Positions 34,707-42,905 of a DNA stretch of 64,000 nt are shown piece by piece. The number at the start of each line of letters is the position of its first letter. Position 1 is the stretch's first letter. The stretch is taken from positions 519,324 through 583,323 of the forward strand of contig NZ_LUKF01000016.1 of NCBI RefSeq assembly GCF_001592755.1, read 5' to 3'. A program made the position numbers and the translations under genes. Source of the DNA: Bdellovibrio bacteriovorus. GTDB taxonomy: Bacteria > Bdellovibrionota > Bdellovibrionia > Bdellovibrionales > Bdellovibrionaceae. The notes under the pieces were generated by a model. The model had not been told where the DNA came from and did not search any database. It saw nothing but the letters and a program-made list of their open reading frames with translations.

Positions 34707-35464
34707 GACGTTATTGGATAGAGAAAAAAGATTTATTCCAAGATCAGGTGAACTTCACTGGGGACGTCTTTCATCATATTTTCGATGTCTGTCGCCAAGA
34801 AGTAGGTTCAAAGTTTGAAGTCCTTACTGAAGACAGTAAAGCCTACTTCGTTGAAGTCACGCAAGTCTCAAAGAAAAATGCCACGGCAAGAATTCTCGAA
34901 GAGCGGACGATTCCTCCTTTGAAGGAACCGCATATTCATTTAGCACTTTCTATTTCGCGCTTCCCCGTGATGGATGCCATCATGGAAAAAGCCGTGGAGA
35001 TGGGTGTGAAAAGCATTCAGCCTTTCTTTTCTGAATTCAGCTTCCTGCGCTCGGGCGAAAAACTTTCTGATAACAAGGTCGAGCGTTGGGATAAGATCGT
35101 CCGCTCCGCCACCCAACAATCTGGCCGCGGCGACCTCATGAAAGTTCAACCGGCAATCTCGTTTGAGAAAGTATCAGGTTTGATTAACCGGGACGCTGGT
35201 CATGTGGGTCTATTTGCTTATGAGGGTCCGTCGACTCTTAGCATCAAGGATTATGTTCAACAGGTGAAGTCTCTAAACCCTCAAGGCGTCAAAGCCATCT
35301 GGATTATCGTGGGTTCTGAAGGGGGATTTTCTCACAATGAAGTCGAAAAATTCCAGGAACTAGGCCTTCGCCCAGTCACCTTGGGACCCCAGGTTTTGCG
35401 AGTTGAAACGGCTTGCATGGCTCTGGTATCAGTCCTAAAGTATGACTTTGATCTGATGTGTTGA
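34703..35464 (+). CDS. rsmE: 16S rRNA m3U1498 methyltransferase RsmE
   Basis: Methylates N3 of U1498 in 16S rRNA. The start MRRYWIEKKDLFQDQ is the typical RsmE N-terminus and forms an ATGA overlap with the prmA stop, so an earlier in-frame start is unlikely. The N-terminal PUA-like domain is followed by a SPOUT methyltransferase domain. In it KAVEMGVKSIQPFFSEFSFL, KIVRSATQQSGRGDLMKVQP, WIIVGSEGGFSHNEVEKF and LGPQVLRVETA form the SAM-binding trefoil knot. The length of 253 residues is normal. prmA-rsmE adjacency is common in bacteria. Confidence 0.92.
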   Translation: MRRYWIEKKDLFQDQVNFTGDVFHHIFDVCRQEVGSKFEVLTEDSKAYFVEVTQVSKKNATARILEERTIPPLKEPHIHLALSISRFPVMDAIMEKAVEMGVKSIQPFFSEFSFLRSGEKLSDNKVERWDKIVRSATQQSGRGDLMKVQPAISFEKVSGLINRDAGHVGLFAYEGPSTLSIKDYVQQVKSLNPQGVKAIWIIVGSEGGFSHNEVEKFQELGLRPVTLGPQVLRVETACMALVSVLKYDFDLMC

Positions 35465-35475
35465 AAGGAGAGGGA

Positions 35476-36255
35476 ATGGATCCCTTCGAGGAATTTGAGT
35501 TTAAGCCGCTCACGGACGGTCTAGGTTTTCACAAAAAGAAAACAGCCGGCGCAGCCAAAGACGAAGCTCAGACAGAAACGTTTTCTAAAAACCGTATGAT
35601 GGATCAAGGCTTGGAATTGATCGAGGAATCCTCTGTCGATCCTTTGCGTCCTCCTCTTCCACGCAAAAACCGCAACTCTTCAACACAAATCCAACCAACT
35701 CCGGGTGCTACGGAAGTGGGTGGTGATGGCTCTGCGGCCGTTGATGAAATTCTTAAGACGCTTCAAAAGAACCGCCGGTTGGATTTCGACAACAGCAAAC
35801 AAAAAATCTCTCAAACGGCTGTTAAAGAAGAGTACAAAAAAGCGACTTGGAGTTTTTCAGCTGCCATGCTTGATGGCATGCTTGTCGTAGCTTCGAGCCT
35901 TCTTTGCATGATCATTCTTTTGGTTATCACCAAAGTCGATTTGATCGGCAACCTTACAAACCCAGACTCTCAGGGTATGATCTATCTTGCGACACTGTCT
36001 TTGTTCGCGATGGTGAGTTTTGCTTACCTGACAGTGAATCGTCTGTTCATGGGCTGCACTCCGGGTGAATGGGCTTTCGATCAACGCGTGGGTCAGCCTG
36101 CAGAGTTGAACAAAGCTTCCTACTCCTTGCGTGTGGTTGCTCGTTCATTCTTAGTGATTACGACAGGATTTATTGTATTCCCGCTTCTTTCGACTGTTCT
36201 GGGACAGGACCTTGCGGGTTCTATCACAGGCGCTCGCCTGTATAAAAAGGCATAG
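35476..36255 (+). CDS. RDD-family membrane protein
   Basis: About 259 residues. The ATG at 35476 has AAAGGAGAGG just upstream; an in-frame GTG at 35458 overlapping rsmE is less likely. The first 125 residues are polar and probably cytoplasmic and disordered. Three membrane segments follow, with the RDD features RLDGM-like (SFSAAMLDGMLVVASSLLCM), MGCTPGEWAFDQRVG and YSLRVVARSFLVI. The Arg of the first RDD motif is replaced (AAMLDGM). The function of RDD proteins is poorly defined; some are ion exchangers. It is cotranscribed with rsmE and the heptose gene, which gives no further hint. Confidence 0.8.
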   Translation: MDPFEEFEFKPLTDGLGFHKKKTAGAAKDEAQTETFSKNRMMDQGLELIEESSVDPLRPPLPRKNRNSSTQIQPTPGATEVGGDGSAAVDEILKTLQKNRRLDFDNSKQKISQTAVKEEYKKATWSFSAAMLDGMLVVASSLLCMIILLVITKVDLIGNLTNPDSQGMIYLATLSLFAMVSFAYLTVNRLFMGCTPGEWAFDQRVGQPAELNKASYSLRVVARSFLVITTGFIVFPLLSTVLGQDLAGSITGARLYKKA

Positions 36256-36259
36256 TTTT

Positions 36260-36727
36260 ATGGGCCAAGTTCGTAAATTTGATGATATTGAAACCAGCTT
36301 GGCTCCGCTTCGCACTCAAGGAAAAAAAGTCGTCTTCACAAATGGATGCTTCGACCTTTTGCACGTCGGCCACGTTCGTTATCTTCAAGAGGCCAAAGCC
36401 TTGGGTGACGTCTTGGTTGTTGGTGTAAACTCCGATGCCAGCGTTAAAAAACTTAAAGGCCCTACTCGCCCCGTGCAAATTGAAAATGACCGTGCCGAGA
36501 TCTTAGCGGCTTTAGGAGCTGTGGATTTCACGGTGATCTTCACTGAGGAAACGCCGGAAAACCTGATTCACAAAGTTCGTCCCGATATCTTAGTAAAAGG
36601 CGGCGACTGGAGTATTGAATCCATCGTCGGTGCTCCTTTTGTGATGTCCTATGGCGGGAAAGTGATGTCACTTCAATTCGTTGATGGCAAATCAACAACA
36701 AAACTGATCGAAAAAGCGCAAAAATAG
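36260..36727 (+). CDS. rfaE2: D-glycero-beta-D-manno-heptose 1-phosphate adenylyltransferase
   Basis: Adds AMP to heptose 1-phosphate in the ADP-heptose pathway for the LPS core. The nucleotidyltransferase motif is VFTNGCFDLLHVGHVRYLQE (GCFD plus HxGH). VVGVNSDASVKKLKGPTRPV, the EDRA-like NDRAEILAALGAVD and the C-terminal YGGKVMSLQFVDGKSTTKLI complete the family pattern. The 155-residue length is that of the stand-alone second half of HldE, so the kinase half must be a separate gene elsewhere. The start ATG is five bases after the RDD gene stop. A strong terminator follows. Confidence 0.92.
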   Translation: MGQVRKFDDIETSLAPLRTQGKKVVFTNGCFDLLHVGHVRYLQEAKALGDVLVVGVNSDASVKKLKGPTRPVQIENDRAEILAALGAVDFTVIFTEETPENLIHKVRPDILVKGGDWSIESIVGAPFVMSYGGKVMSLQFVDGKSTTKLIEKAQK

Positions 36728-36747
36728 TTTTTAAAAATTAAAGACAT

Positions 36748-36784
36748 AAAAAAAGGGAATACAGATTTTGTATTCCCTTTTTTA
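36748..36784 (+). terminator. Intrinsic terminator after the heptose gene, bidirectional
   Basis: A long stem (AAAAAAAGGGAATAC / GTATTCCCTTTTTTT) with a seven-base loop between two convergent genes. A and T runs on both sides allow use in both directions. Confidence 0.92.
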
Positions 36785-36786
36785 TT

Positions 36787-37629
36787 TTAGTTCGTAGGAC
36801 AGATAGCCGCGCGTTCAGCCGCGGTGATTGAAAACTTCACGTAAGGTTTGAAAGACTTTAAGCGATTGCGAATCGTTGTGAATCCCGAAGAATTTCCGTC
36901 CGTGTTTTTCACCCAATAGGCATCCACTTTTTCATTGCTCCAGCCACAGAACTGTTTCAAGGCCATGCCCGAAATCAGGCCGGAGGAATGCCAGCCGTTC
37001 CAGCAATGCGCATAGATCGGACCATTCATTTTTCCTTTGATACGGTTGTAAACCATTTGCAGGATGGCTTCGTTTTCTCCCGCCGCCGCGTACTGTTTGT
37101 ACTGCATGGTGTGGCTTTGGTGAGACGTGTTTTGACAAGACACACTTCGAGGTGCTGTTTCGTAGTTTTCTGAATAAAGATAAACGGAAGCTCCGAAATC
37201 TTCTTTACAAAGATTATTCAGACCGACAGTTGGCAAAGGGTTTACATTGTTTCTTGGCGTGCTGAGATACTTATTATTAGCTCCTCCGCGGTACATCACA
37301 CCGTGAAGAACTACACGGAAATTGCGAGTGCCCCAAAGTTCGTCAACACCATCACCTCTGTTATCAGTGAGTTTTGCGAAAGTGTCAGACAGCTCATAAC
37401 GGTCTTTGTACTTCTGAGCTTCTCTTTGAATGCTAAAGGCATTTGCACCAGTATCAGGCGTAGATCCGGATGAATTGGAATCGTCAGGTATTTGATTGGG
37501 CTCCTCTTGACCCACATTTCCTGAAGCGGCGTCTTGCACGCCTTTCATGAGCGCAGCTTCCATACATCCAGTAAGTTGAGTAACGGCAGCGAATAAAATG
37601 ATTGCGGTTTTGAAATATCCTGTTTTCAT
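36787..37629 (-). CDS. Lipoprotein with dual-specificity-phosphatase-like fold, altered P-loop
   Basis: About 280 residues. The signal MKTGYFKTAIILFAAVTQ followed by LTGC gives a lipidated Cys at 22; two earlier in-frame ATGs (37641, 37662) are possible starts. After a Ser/Pro-rich linker, VVLHGVMYRGGANNK and LNNLCKEDFGASVYLYSENY resemble the front of bacterial DSP/tyrosine phosphatases. GPIYAHCWNGWHSSGLISGM is the P-loop region, with the nucleophile Cys209 present. The Arg expected six residues later in HCxxGxxR(S/T)G is Ser215. Activity may be lost or changed. The gene is divergent from a secreted protein with kinase-like motifs. Confidence 0.7.
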   Translation of the reverse strand: MKTGYFKTAIILFAAVTQLTGCMEAALMKGVQDAASGNVGQEEPNQIPDDSNSSGSTPDTGANAFSIQREAQKYKDRYELSDTFAKLTDNRGDGVDELWGTRNFRVVLHGVMYRGGANNKYLSTPRNNVNPLPTVGLNNLCKEDFGASVYLYSENYETAPRSVSCQNTSHQSHTMQYKQYAAAGENEAILQMVYNRIKGKMNGPIYAHCWNGWHSSGLISGMALKQFCGWSNEKVDAYWVKNTDGNSSGFTTIRNRLKSFKPYVKFSITAAERAAICPTN

Positions 37630-37833
37630 TCTCTTGATCATGCTGAAGTTTTGTCGAAACACACAATCAGACTAGACCCACTTTTCTCTGAATACGAGGG
37701 CTTCGCAGATTTCCCTGTCCCTTTGTAAAGCCTGCGACTATGTAGATAAGAATATTCTCTTTTTTGTAAGGTGCCGTTGCTGCCGTTCCTCTTTATAAAT
37801 GGCTCATCACCCTAATCAGAAAAGAGCTTTAAT

Positions 37834-39189
37834 ATGAGTAAGAAATGGATTTCCGTCCTATGTGTGACTGCGTGCGCGTCTTCTTCCTTCGCCTTGAATC
37901 TCTCCGAGCTGCAAGGTGAGCGCCGTGTAGAGTTTAGATCGCCTCAAGGTTTGGCAGAGGTTTGTGTTGTTCCAAAAAAATGGCCAGGAGCTTCTTATCG
38001 CGCCGATGACGTAGAAAAAGAAAATGATCTTTGCAGCTACGACTTTCACACGAATATGGGAATTTGTCCGAAGTACACCTCAACAAATCCCGCAATCCTT
38101 TTATTAAAACCAAATGCCTCTTATTCTAAGGCGGCGATTGATGCCTCCAACTGCGACGTTAAAAAGATGAATGTGAAAACGGAAGCGAAGTTTAAACAAT
38201 CTGTGACCTGCTCCTACACTCCAGCCATTCTTGCTTACTATCCTGTTTCCAGAATTCTAGGTAATGTCGGTCGCGTCCCTGTAGCCGTTATTCGCTCCAT
38301 GGATCGTGACGTCCACTCTCGTCAAACTGACAAGGCTATTGCTCACTTTCAAAATAGCGCGGATGACATTAAATACTCCTGGAATGCCATGGGAAAAGTT
38401 CATAAAAATCCCGCGAACTATCCAACTGTGATTGATGGAACTTTGAGCCAGATTTACGGAGCTCTTTCCGATAATATTAAGAACGAAGAGCAATATGTTG
38501 AAGTCAGTGGCAAAGGTTCGTATGACACGCGCTATGAGCGTTTTTTGCAGCAGCCTCCATTTTTAAAAGTTTCCGGCTCTCAAACAGTGGAACAAATGTT
38601 GGGAACAAAAGACTTTGCAGCCGTGGCGCAGACGGTGACGCAGATGAAAGATGTGTCGGATTTAGTTCTTTTAGACACTCTTATGAATCAACAAGATCGT
38701 ATTGGAAACATTCACTATAAATTCTATTGGTATGCCGCCCACCCATCGACCCAGAAGATCGAACGCATGAAATCCGAAGCAAAATGGGTGGGAAATCAAT
38801 TGCAAGTCCCGCAAGCGGAAAGAGACTTGATGACTGGCAAGCAGGCGGCTCTTATCAAAGAAATGGTTCTTAAGGACAATGACTGCGGCATCGTTAAAAC
38901 AAACATGATGAGACGAGTGAGCGCTCTGGAAAAAGTCCGCCACATGAGCTACAACACCTACCGTCGCTTTATGGCTTTTGAACGCACTTTGAAAGATGCC
39001 TACACCAAAGATTATTTCATGAAAGAGATGCTTTTCACGTCGAGCGACTATGGTGTGCTAGTAGGAAATGCGACGAAAGCAAAACAAATCCTGCTTTCAA
39101 AATGCCAAGCGGGCGAATTGATCTTCGACGTGGATCTTGAAACATACATCCCCGGTGCGACGAAACCTTCTTATCGCTGTGACCTTTAG
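37834..39189 (+). CDS. Secreted protein with FAM20/HipA-like kinase motifs
   Basis: 451 residues with a signal peptide (MSKKWISVLCVTACASSSFA). The N-terminal half has several Cys (CVVPKKWPG, CSYDFH, ICPKY, NCDVKK, VTCSYTP) and the segment RILGNVGRVPVAVIRSMDRD. The core motif is SDLVLLDTLMNQQDRIGNIH with Asp288, which looks like the catalytic loop of FAM20C/HipA-type atypical kinases (D-x-L-x-x-N-x-DR-x-x-N). MVLKDNDCGIV with Asp348/Asp350 follows 60 residues later and fits the metal-binding DNG/DFG motif. A glycine-rich loop is not obvious. It would act in the periplasm or outside. The kinase reading is inference from motifs and spacing. Confidence 0.65.
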   Translation: MSKKWISVLCVTACASSSFALNLSELQGERRVEFRSPQGLAEVCVVPKKWPGASYRADDVEKENDLCSYDFHTNMGICPKYTSTNPAILLLKPNASYSKAAIDASNCDVKKMNVKTEAKFKQSVTCSYTPAILAYYPVSRILGNVGRVPVAVIRSMDRDVHSRQTDKAIAHFQNSADDIKYSWNAMGKVHKNPANYPTVIDGTLSQIYGALSDNIKNEEQYVEVSGKGSYDTRYERFLQQPPFLKVSGSQTVEQMLGTKDFAAVAQTVTQMKDVSDLVLLDTLMNQQDRIGNIHYKFYWYAAHPSTQKIERMKSEAKWVGNQLQVPQAERDLMTGKQAALIKEMVLKDNDCGIVKTNMMRRVSALEKVRHMSYNTYRRFMAFERTLKDAYTKDYFMKEMLFTSSDYGVLVGNATKAKQILLSKCQAGELIFDVDLETYIPGATKPSYRCDL

Positions 39190-39190
39190 T

Positions 39191-39976
39191 TTATCGATAA
39201 AGGATTCCTGACGAGACCACGTCAGGAATCCCTAAGTGAGTCGCCATAGAGTTGCCAAACTTAGAAAACGACCCACCGACCAACCCGAACTTACGAATCA
39301 GATCAATCATCCAAAGCGGAATTTTCTTTTCGCACTTCAGTTCTAAAACTACGCACTTTCCCGGTTCTTCAAAAGATTCCGGGTGATCGTAATGCGACAA
39401 AAGCTTTTCGTTGGGCGTAACAGTCCAAGTGTTCGCTTCGTGAAAACGCAGGTCGCGGTCAAAGGTCACACGGGCATAGTCGTCGACGTGGGATATGTAC
39501 GCCTTGCGACGATACTGAGTCAGTATGACAGGGCCGACGTTGTAAGTGATTTTTTGTCTTAGAAAATCCTCAAGATTGCCTTTGGATCCTTCCTCGACAT
39601 TATCCGGGATAGTGTCGTATTCCAAAATATCCGACCAGTTGGGAATAGACACCTTTGCTCGTTTCTTTTTAACGAACTCTCGCACCTTGTACTTCACCTC
39701 AAAAAAATACGGTGGCGCTGTTCCAGCTCCATAAGACCTGATTCGCATATTAAAACTAAAGGCATTAGCGCGTTCTTTAAAATGAAGAATAAAATAAGAC
39801 GGCGAATCCAGATAAAGACTGTTGATCGTATAATACTTGTCGTCCGCGATCTCAGAAAAATGATCCATGTAGCAATAGGCTTCAACAAACCGGGAGATAG
39901 GTTCGACCATATCGGGAGAGATCAGGTACTTCAATTCATACCGCTCTAAGTTTAAAGGCGAAACCTGAATGCTCAT
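39191..39976 (-). CDS. VTC-domain protein (polyphosphate polymerase-like)
   Basis: 261 residues matching the VTC domain (PF09359), whose fungal members build polyphosphate from ATP in a tunnel lined by basic residues. Visible are the N-terminal RYELKYLISPDMVEPISRFV, YYTINSLYLDSPSYFILHFK, the basic strand FNMRIRSYG, FFEVKYKVREFVKKKRAKV (Glu and Lys of the tunnel) and VILTQYRRKAYIS. Late motifs include RVTFDRDLRF and VVLELKCEKKIP, which has the metal-binding Glu. It is the last gene of a four-gene operon with 4-base overlaps. There is no membrane helix or signal, so it is cytoplasmic, probably bound to the DUF4956 membrane protein. Confidence 0.87.
   Translation of the reverse strand: MSIQVSPLNLERYELKYLISPDMVEPISRFVEAYCYMDHFSEIADDKYYTINSLYLDSPSYFILHFKERANAFSFNMRIRSYGAGTAPPYFFEVKYKVREFVKKKRAKVSIPNWSDILEYDTIPDNVEEGSKGNLEDFLRQKITYNVGPVILTQYRRKAYISHVDDYARVTFDRDLRFHEANTWTVTPNEKLLSHYDHPESFEEPGKCVVLELKCEKKIPLWMIDLIRKFGLVGGSFSKFGNSMATHLGIPDVVSSGILYR
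39202..39231. other. Perfect 12-base inverted repeat at the 3' ends of convergent genes
   Basis: GGATTCCTGACG / CGTCAGGAATCC around a six-base loop, inside the last codons of the VTC gene and just after the stop of the kinase-like gene. There is no T run, so it is not a standard terminator; it could stabilise mRNA 3' ends or help factor-dependent termination. Confidence 0.6.
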
Positions 39977-41124
39977 AAAAGGGCTTTCAACGACTTATCC
40001 AGATAGTTTTTCTCTGGCGAGTTGTTTAAAATCTCTGACTCTAGTAAGTACTCAAGATACAAACTTAAGATTTCTTGCTGCTGATTTAATAGGTCTAGTT
40101 CCTCTTGCTGTTCAACGATTTTTCGCTCGATATTTGCCAATGGATCCAAACTGCTCGCTTGAATTTTACTGAGCTTCCGTGTATCTTTATAAATTTCAAT
40201 CAGATTTAAAACCTGCACCCGCAAAGTTTCTAAGCGATTCCCGGTCTCTTCAATATCTCGTTGTTTTAAGGCACGCTTTAAAATCAGCTCGTTCTGTTTT
40301 TGTTTTGCCAGGTCGTCCGAGAAAAGAAATGGCAATTGCACCGTTACTTCAACTTCGTAAGAAATATCATCATTCTTGCGGTTCTGACTGACATCCAATC
40401 CCTTAAACCACTGCTTTTCTCGTCCCTTAACAATGGTCAACTCTTGGCTGATCTGCTCGATTTCTTCATTAGCTATTTTCTTTGTCAGTGAATCACCTTT
40501 CACGGCAGTTTCTTTCAGGCTCTGCTCAACATCGTCGATGCTGATCAGATTTAGATTGTCGAGCTCGCCTTCTTTCCAAGAAGGCACCCATACTTGAATC
40601 TTCGTTTCTAGCATCTGTTTTTCCTGTTGCAACAAAGCCAGCGTGCGCTTGAGTTTCACCAGCTCACTGCGTGCCGAAACAAAAGACTTGGAAGTCACCC
40701 TGCCCGCACGTAACGACAAGGTCTGAGCTTGCACATTTCGTTCTGCAAGTTTGATCACGTCTTTTAATTTCTCGGACTTCTGACGGTTTAATTCATAAAG
40801 CAAAAGAGTGTTGTAACGGTTCTTCAAAGCCCATCCCAATGAAGTGTTTCGCAGAAGCTTTTGCTCCGTCCCTTTAGGACGACCCGTCTTCCATTCGGGC
40901 CAGGATTTAAATTGAAACTTAAGACCTATTTTAGACTTGGTATCACCGTCATCATCTTCGGTTGAAACAAAACCGTCGACACTGCGCAAAGGATTTTTAG
41001 AATCCGTGGCCTGCACTTCTTCGAAAGACAGATATGTCTTATCATTCCAGGCCGTTTTAAGAACCTGTTCTGGCGTAATAGCCAACGCCGAAGTAGCAAA
41101 CAGCCAAGGAATCAAAAACATCAT
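39973..41124 (-). CDS. TolC-like outer-membrane efflux protein
   Basis: 383 residues with a signal peptide (MMFLIPWLFATSALA). Most of the mature protein is long amphipathic helix with heptad pattern (NRQKSEKLKDVIKLAERNV, SLRAGRVTSKSFVSARSELV, LALLQQEKQMLETKI). AERNVQAQTLSLRAGRVTS matches the helix-turn region of outer-membrane efflux (OEP) proteins. A beta-strand segment (YEVEVTVQLPFLF) could be part of the barrel. It lies between the HlyD-like and VTC genes with ATGA overlaps on both sides, so it should provide the outer-membrane exit of the same machine. It is shorter than typical TolC (about 430) and divergent. Confidence 0.72.
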   Translation of the reverse strand: MMFLIPWLFATSALAITPEQVLKTAWNDKTYLSFEEVQATDSKNPLRSVDGFVSTEDDDGDTKSKIGLKFQFKSWPEWKTGRPKGTEQKLLRNTSLGWALKNRYNTLLLYELNRQKSEKLKDVIKLAERNVQAQTLSLRAGRVTSKSFVSARSELVKLKRTLALLQQEKQMLETKIQVWVPSWKEGELDNLNLISIDDVEQSLKETAVKGDSLTKKIANEEIEQISQELTIVKGREKQWFKGLDVSQNRKNDDISYEVEVTVQLPFLFSDDLAKQKQNELILKRALKQRDIEETGNRLETLRVQVLNLIEIYKDTRKLSKIQASSLDPLANIERKIVEQQEELDLLNQQQEILSLYLEYLLESEILNNSPEKNYLDKSLKALL

Positions 41125-42905
41125 TGCTGCCCCTGAGCCGCCGCAAAAGGTATGGTGATGAACTTGCCACCTTTTTTATTGTCAAAAACTCCGAAGATCT
41201 GGTGGTGAGAAGGCCCCAATGAAATGCCCTCTAATTTCTTCACATCGAATTCTTGCACAAGCTCTGCCTGCGAAGTTTGCGGGTTGATTTTCCAAACCGC
41301 ACTGCACTTTTCACTCACGCAGGAGGTTGAAATATAAATGTGATCCTCGGTATGAATCATGTCAGAAAGATAGAGGCTGGTTGTCTTATGCGGCAGTCGC
41401 AAGGGAAAACGGAAAGCGACGCTGACATTCTTTTCAAGAATGCGACCCGTTTCAAATAGGGCCTCCATATTTTTAACTTTTAAAATCAAGCCTTCCCCAG
41501 CGAAGATCATCGGACGTTTTAATGCTAAGTACAGATCCCCGTCCTTAACAAAATGACCTTCGACCTCAAGATCGTTCAATTTCGTACCCTGACTTTGCCG
41601 GGCAATCTCTTGCAGTGTTGGATCTTTAGCCGCCGCCAAGGTTGGCAAAAGGGCTTTTCTTAAATCCACCTGTTTATCTAAAGAGAATCGGATGCCATTG
41701 CGTTTTACTTTCACAAAAAGCTGACGGGCCTCTTTAAGATTTTCTTTCTTTGTCGCCGAAAGAGAACTTAAAAGATAGATATCGCTTCCGTCAGCAGATA
41801 TAGATTCGATATCTTCCATTTTGTCCAATCCCTCGACGGGAAGCATTTGTTCGGCGACTTCACCTTTGGCATTCATCAATAAGATCCAAGGGTGATCTTC
41901 TGGATAGTCGTCAGAGATCATCGCAAACTGGCGAATCTCGGGAATATAGGTCAGACCAGAAATTTCCGGCTGAAACTGCTCAGTGATGCGAGTCGGAAAA
42001 TAAATTTCTTCAAGACTTTGAAAGCTGTCCGTACCGGCATCGGCTTGTTCGGCCTGAGCCGTACTGAACAGAGTAATTCCCCAAGACTTTTTAACCGTCA
42101 CTTTTTCGCCGACCAAGAAACCGTTGGCATTGGGAATCTTAATAACGACTTCGCGTCCCCAGGCCGGAAGGGTCTGAATACGCATCACACGATCAGGAAT
42201 CTGTACAATACGAGTTCCCACGCTGACAACCCGTCCTTGAATCTTGTGGCCACTGGCGGAAACCACATCCACCAGCTGACCCACATTGATCGTCGCATGA
42301 AGATTTTCATTCACATAGCCATTGATATAGCTCGGATTCACAGGGACCAGAGTTAAAAGCGGAGCAAATGCGGGAGCCTTTTCGCCGTTTTTAAAATTCA
42401 CGGCTCCGACCGCACCATCCACTTCCGCAAATACGAAAAGGTTGCGCAATCGATTTTCAATCAGATCCATTTCTTTTTTTGTATCGTTAAGGTCTACCAG
42501 TAATGGATCCGCACCCTCGGGCATCTTCGCATAATCTTTTGTAAGATGAGAGATCTCTTGACGCAATTTAAGCTCTGCCAGCAGACGGTCGTGACGAGAC
42601 CGAAGAATGCGCAATTGATTGTCCAATTCTTTTTGACCCAGCTCCAAAAGAAGGTCGCCTTTTTTCACAACTTGGCTAGGCATCACATGAATTTGCTTAA
42701 TTTCGACAGCCGTATCAAAGTTGACTTGGAACTCTCGTGATTCTGCGATTCCCAAGATGCTGACAGTCTCTGAGTTTAGAACAAATCCAAAACTAAGTAT
42801 GATTAGCACCGCCACACACCAGGTCCCCGCCAGGAACTTATTGTCCGAGCCTACAAAATCTTCCATAAAAGTCTTAAGAAATGAGCGTGCGGCTTTCATC
42901 ATCAC
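41121..42905 (-). CDS. HlyD-like periplasmic adaptor fused to phytase-like beta-propeller
   Basis: 594 residues. A membrane helix near residues 27-47 (WCVAVLIILSFGFVLNS) is followed by a biotinyl-lipoyl-type half motif (IKQIHVMPSQVVKKGDLLLE), an alpha-hairpin (LRHD-rich, residues 85-135) and a second lipoyl half and barrel (LFVFAEVDGAVGAVNFKNGE, VNENLHATINVGQLVDVV). From about 310 to the end there is a propeller-like domain (ISGLTYIPEIRQFAMISDD, MEDIESISADGSDIYLLSS, NDLEVEGHFVKDGDLYLALK) similar to the esterase-like phytase family. Adaptor proteins bridge inner-membrane and outer-membrane parts. The propeller fusion is unusual. Confidence 0.75.
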   Translation of the reverse strand: MMMKAARSFLKTFMEDFVGSDNKFLAGTWCVAVLIILSFGFVLNSETVSILGIAESREFQVNFDTAVEIKQIHVMPSQVVKKGDLLLELGQKELDNQLRILRSRHDRLLAELKLRQEISHLTKDYAKMPEGADPLLVDLNDTKKEMDLIENRLRNLFVFAEVDGAVGAVNFKNGEKAPAFAPLLTLVPVNPSYINGYVNENLHATINVGQLVDVVSASGHKIQGRVVSVGTRIVQIPDRVMRIQTLPAWGREVVIKIPNANGFLVGEKVTVKKSWGITLFSTAQAEQADAGTDSFQSLEEIYFPTRITEQFQPEISGLTYIPEIRQFAMISDDYPEDHPWILLMNAKGEVAEQMLPVEGLDKMEDIESISADGSDIYLLSSLSATKKENLKEARQLFVKVKRNGIRFSLDKQVDLRKALLPTLAAAKDPTLQEIARQSQGTKLNDLEVEGHFVKDGDLYLALKRPMIFAGEGLILKVKNMEALFETGRILEKNVSVAFRFPLRLPHKTTSLYLSDMIHTEDHIYISTSCVSEKCSAVWKINPQTSQAELVQEFDVKKLEGISLGPSHHQIFGVFDNKKGGKFITIPFAAAQGQQ

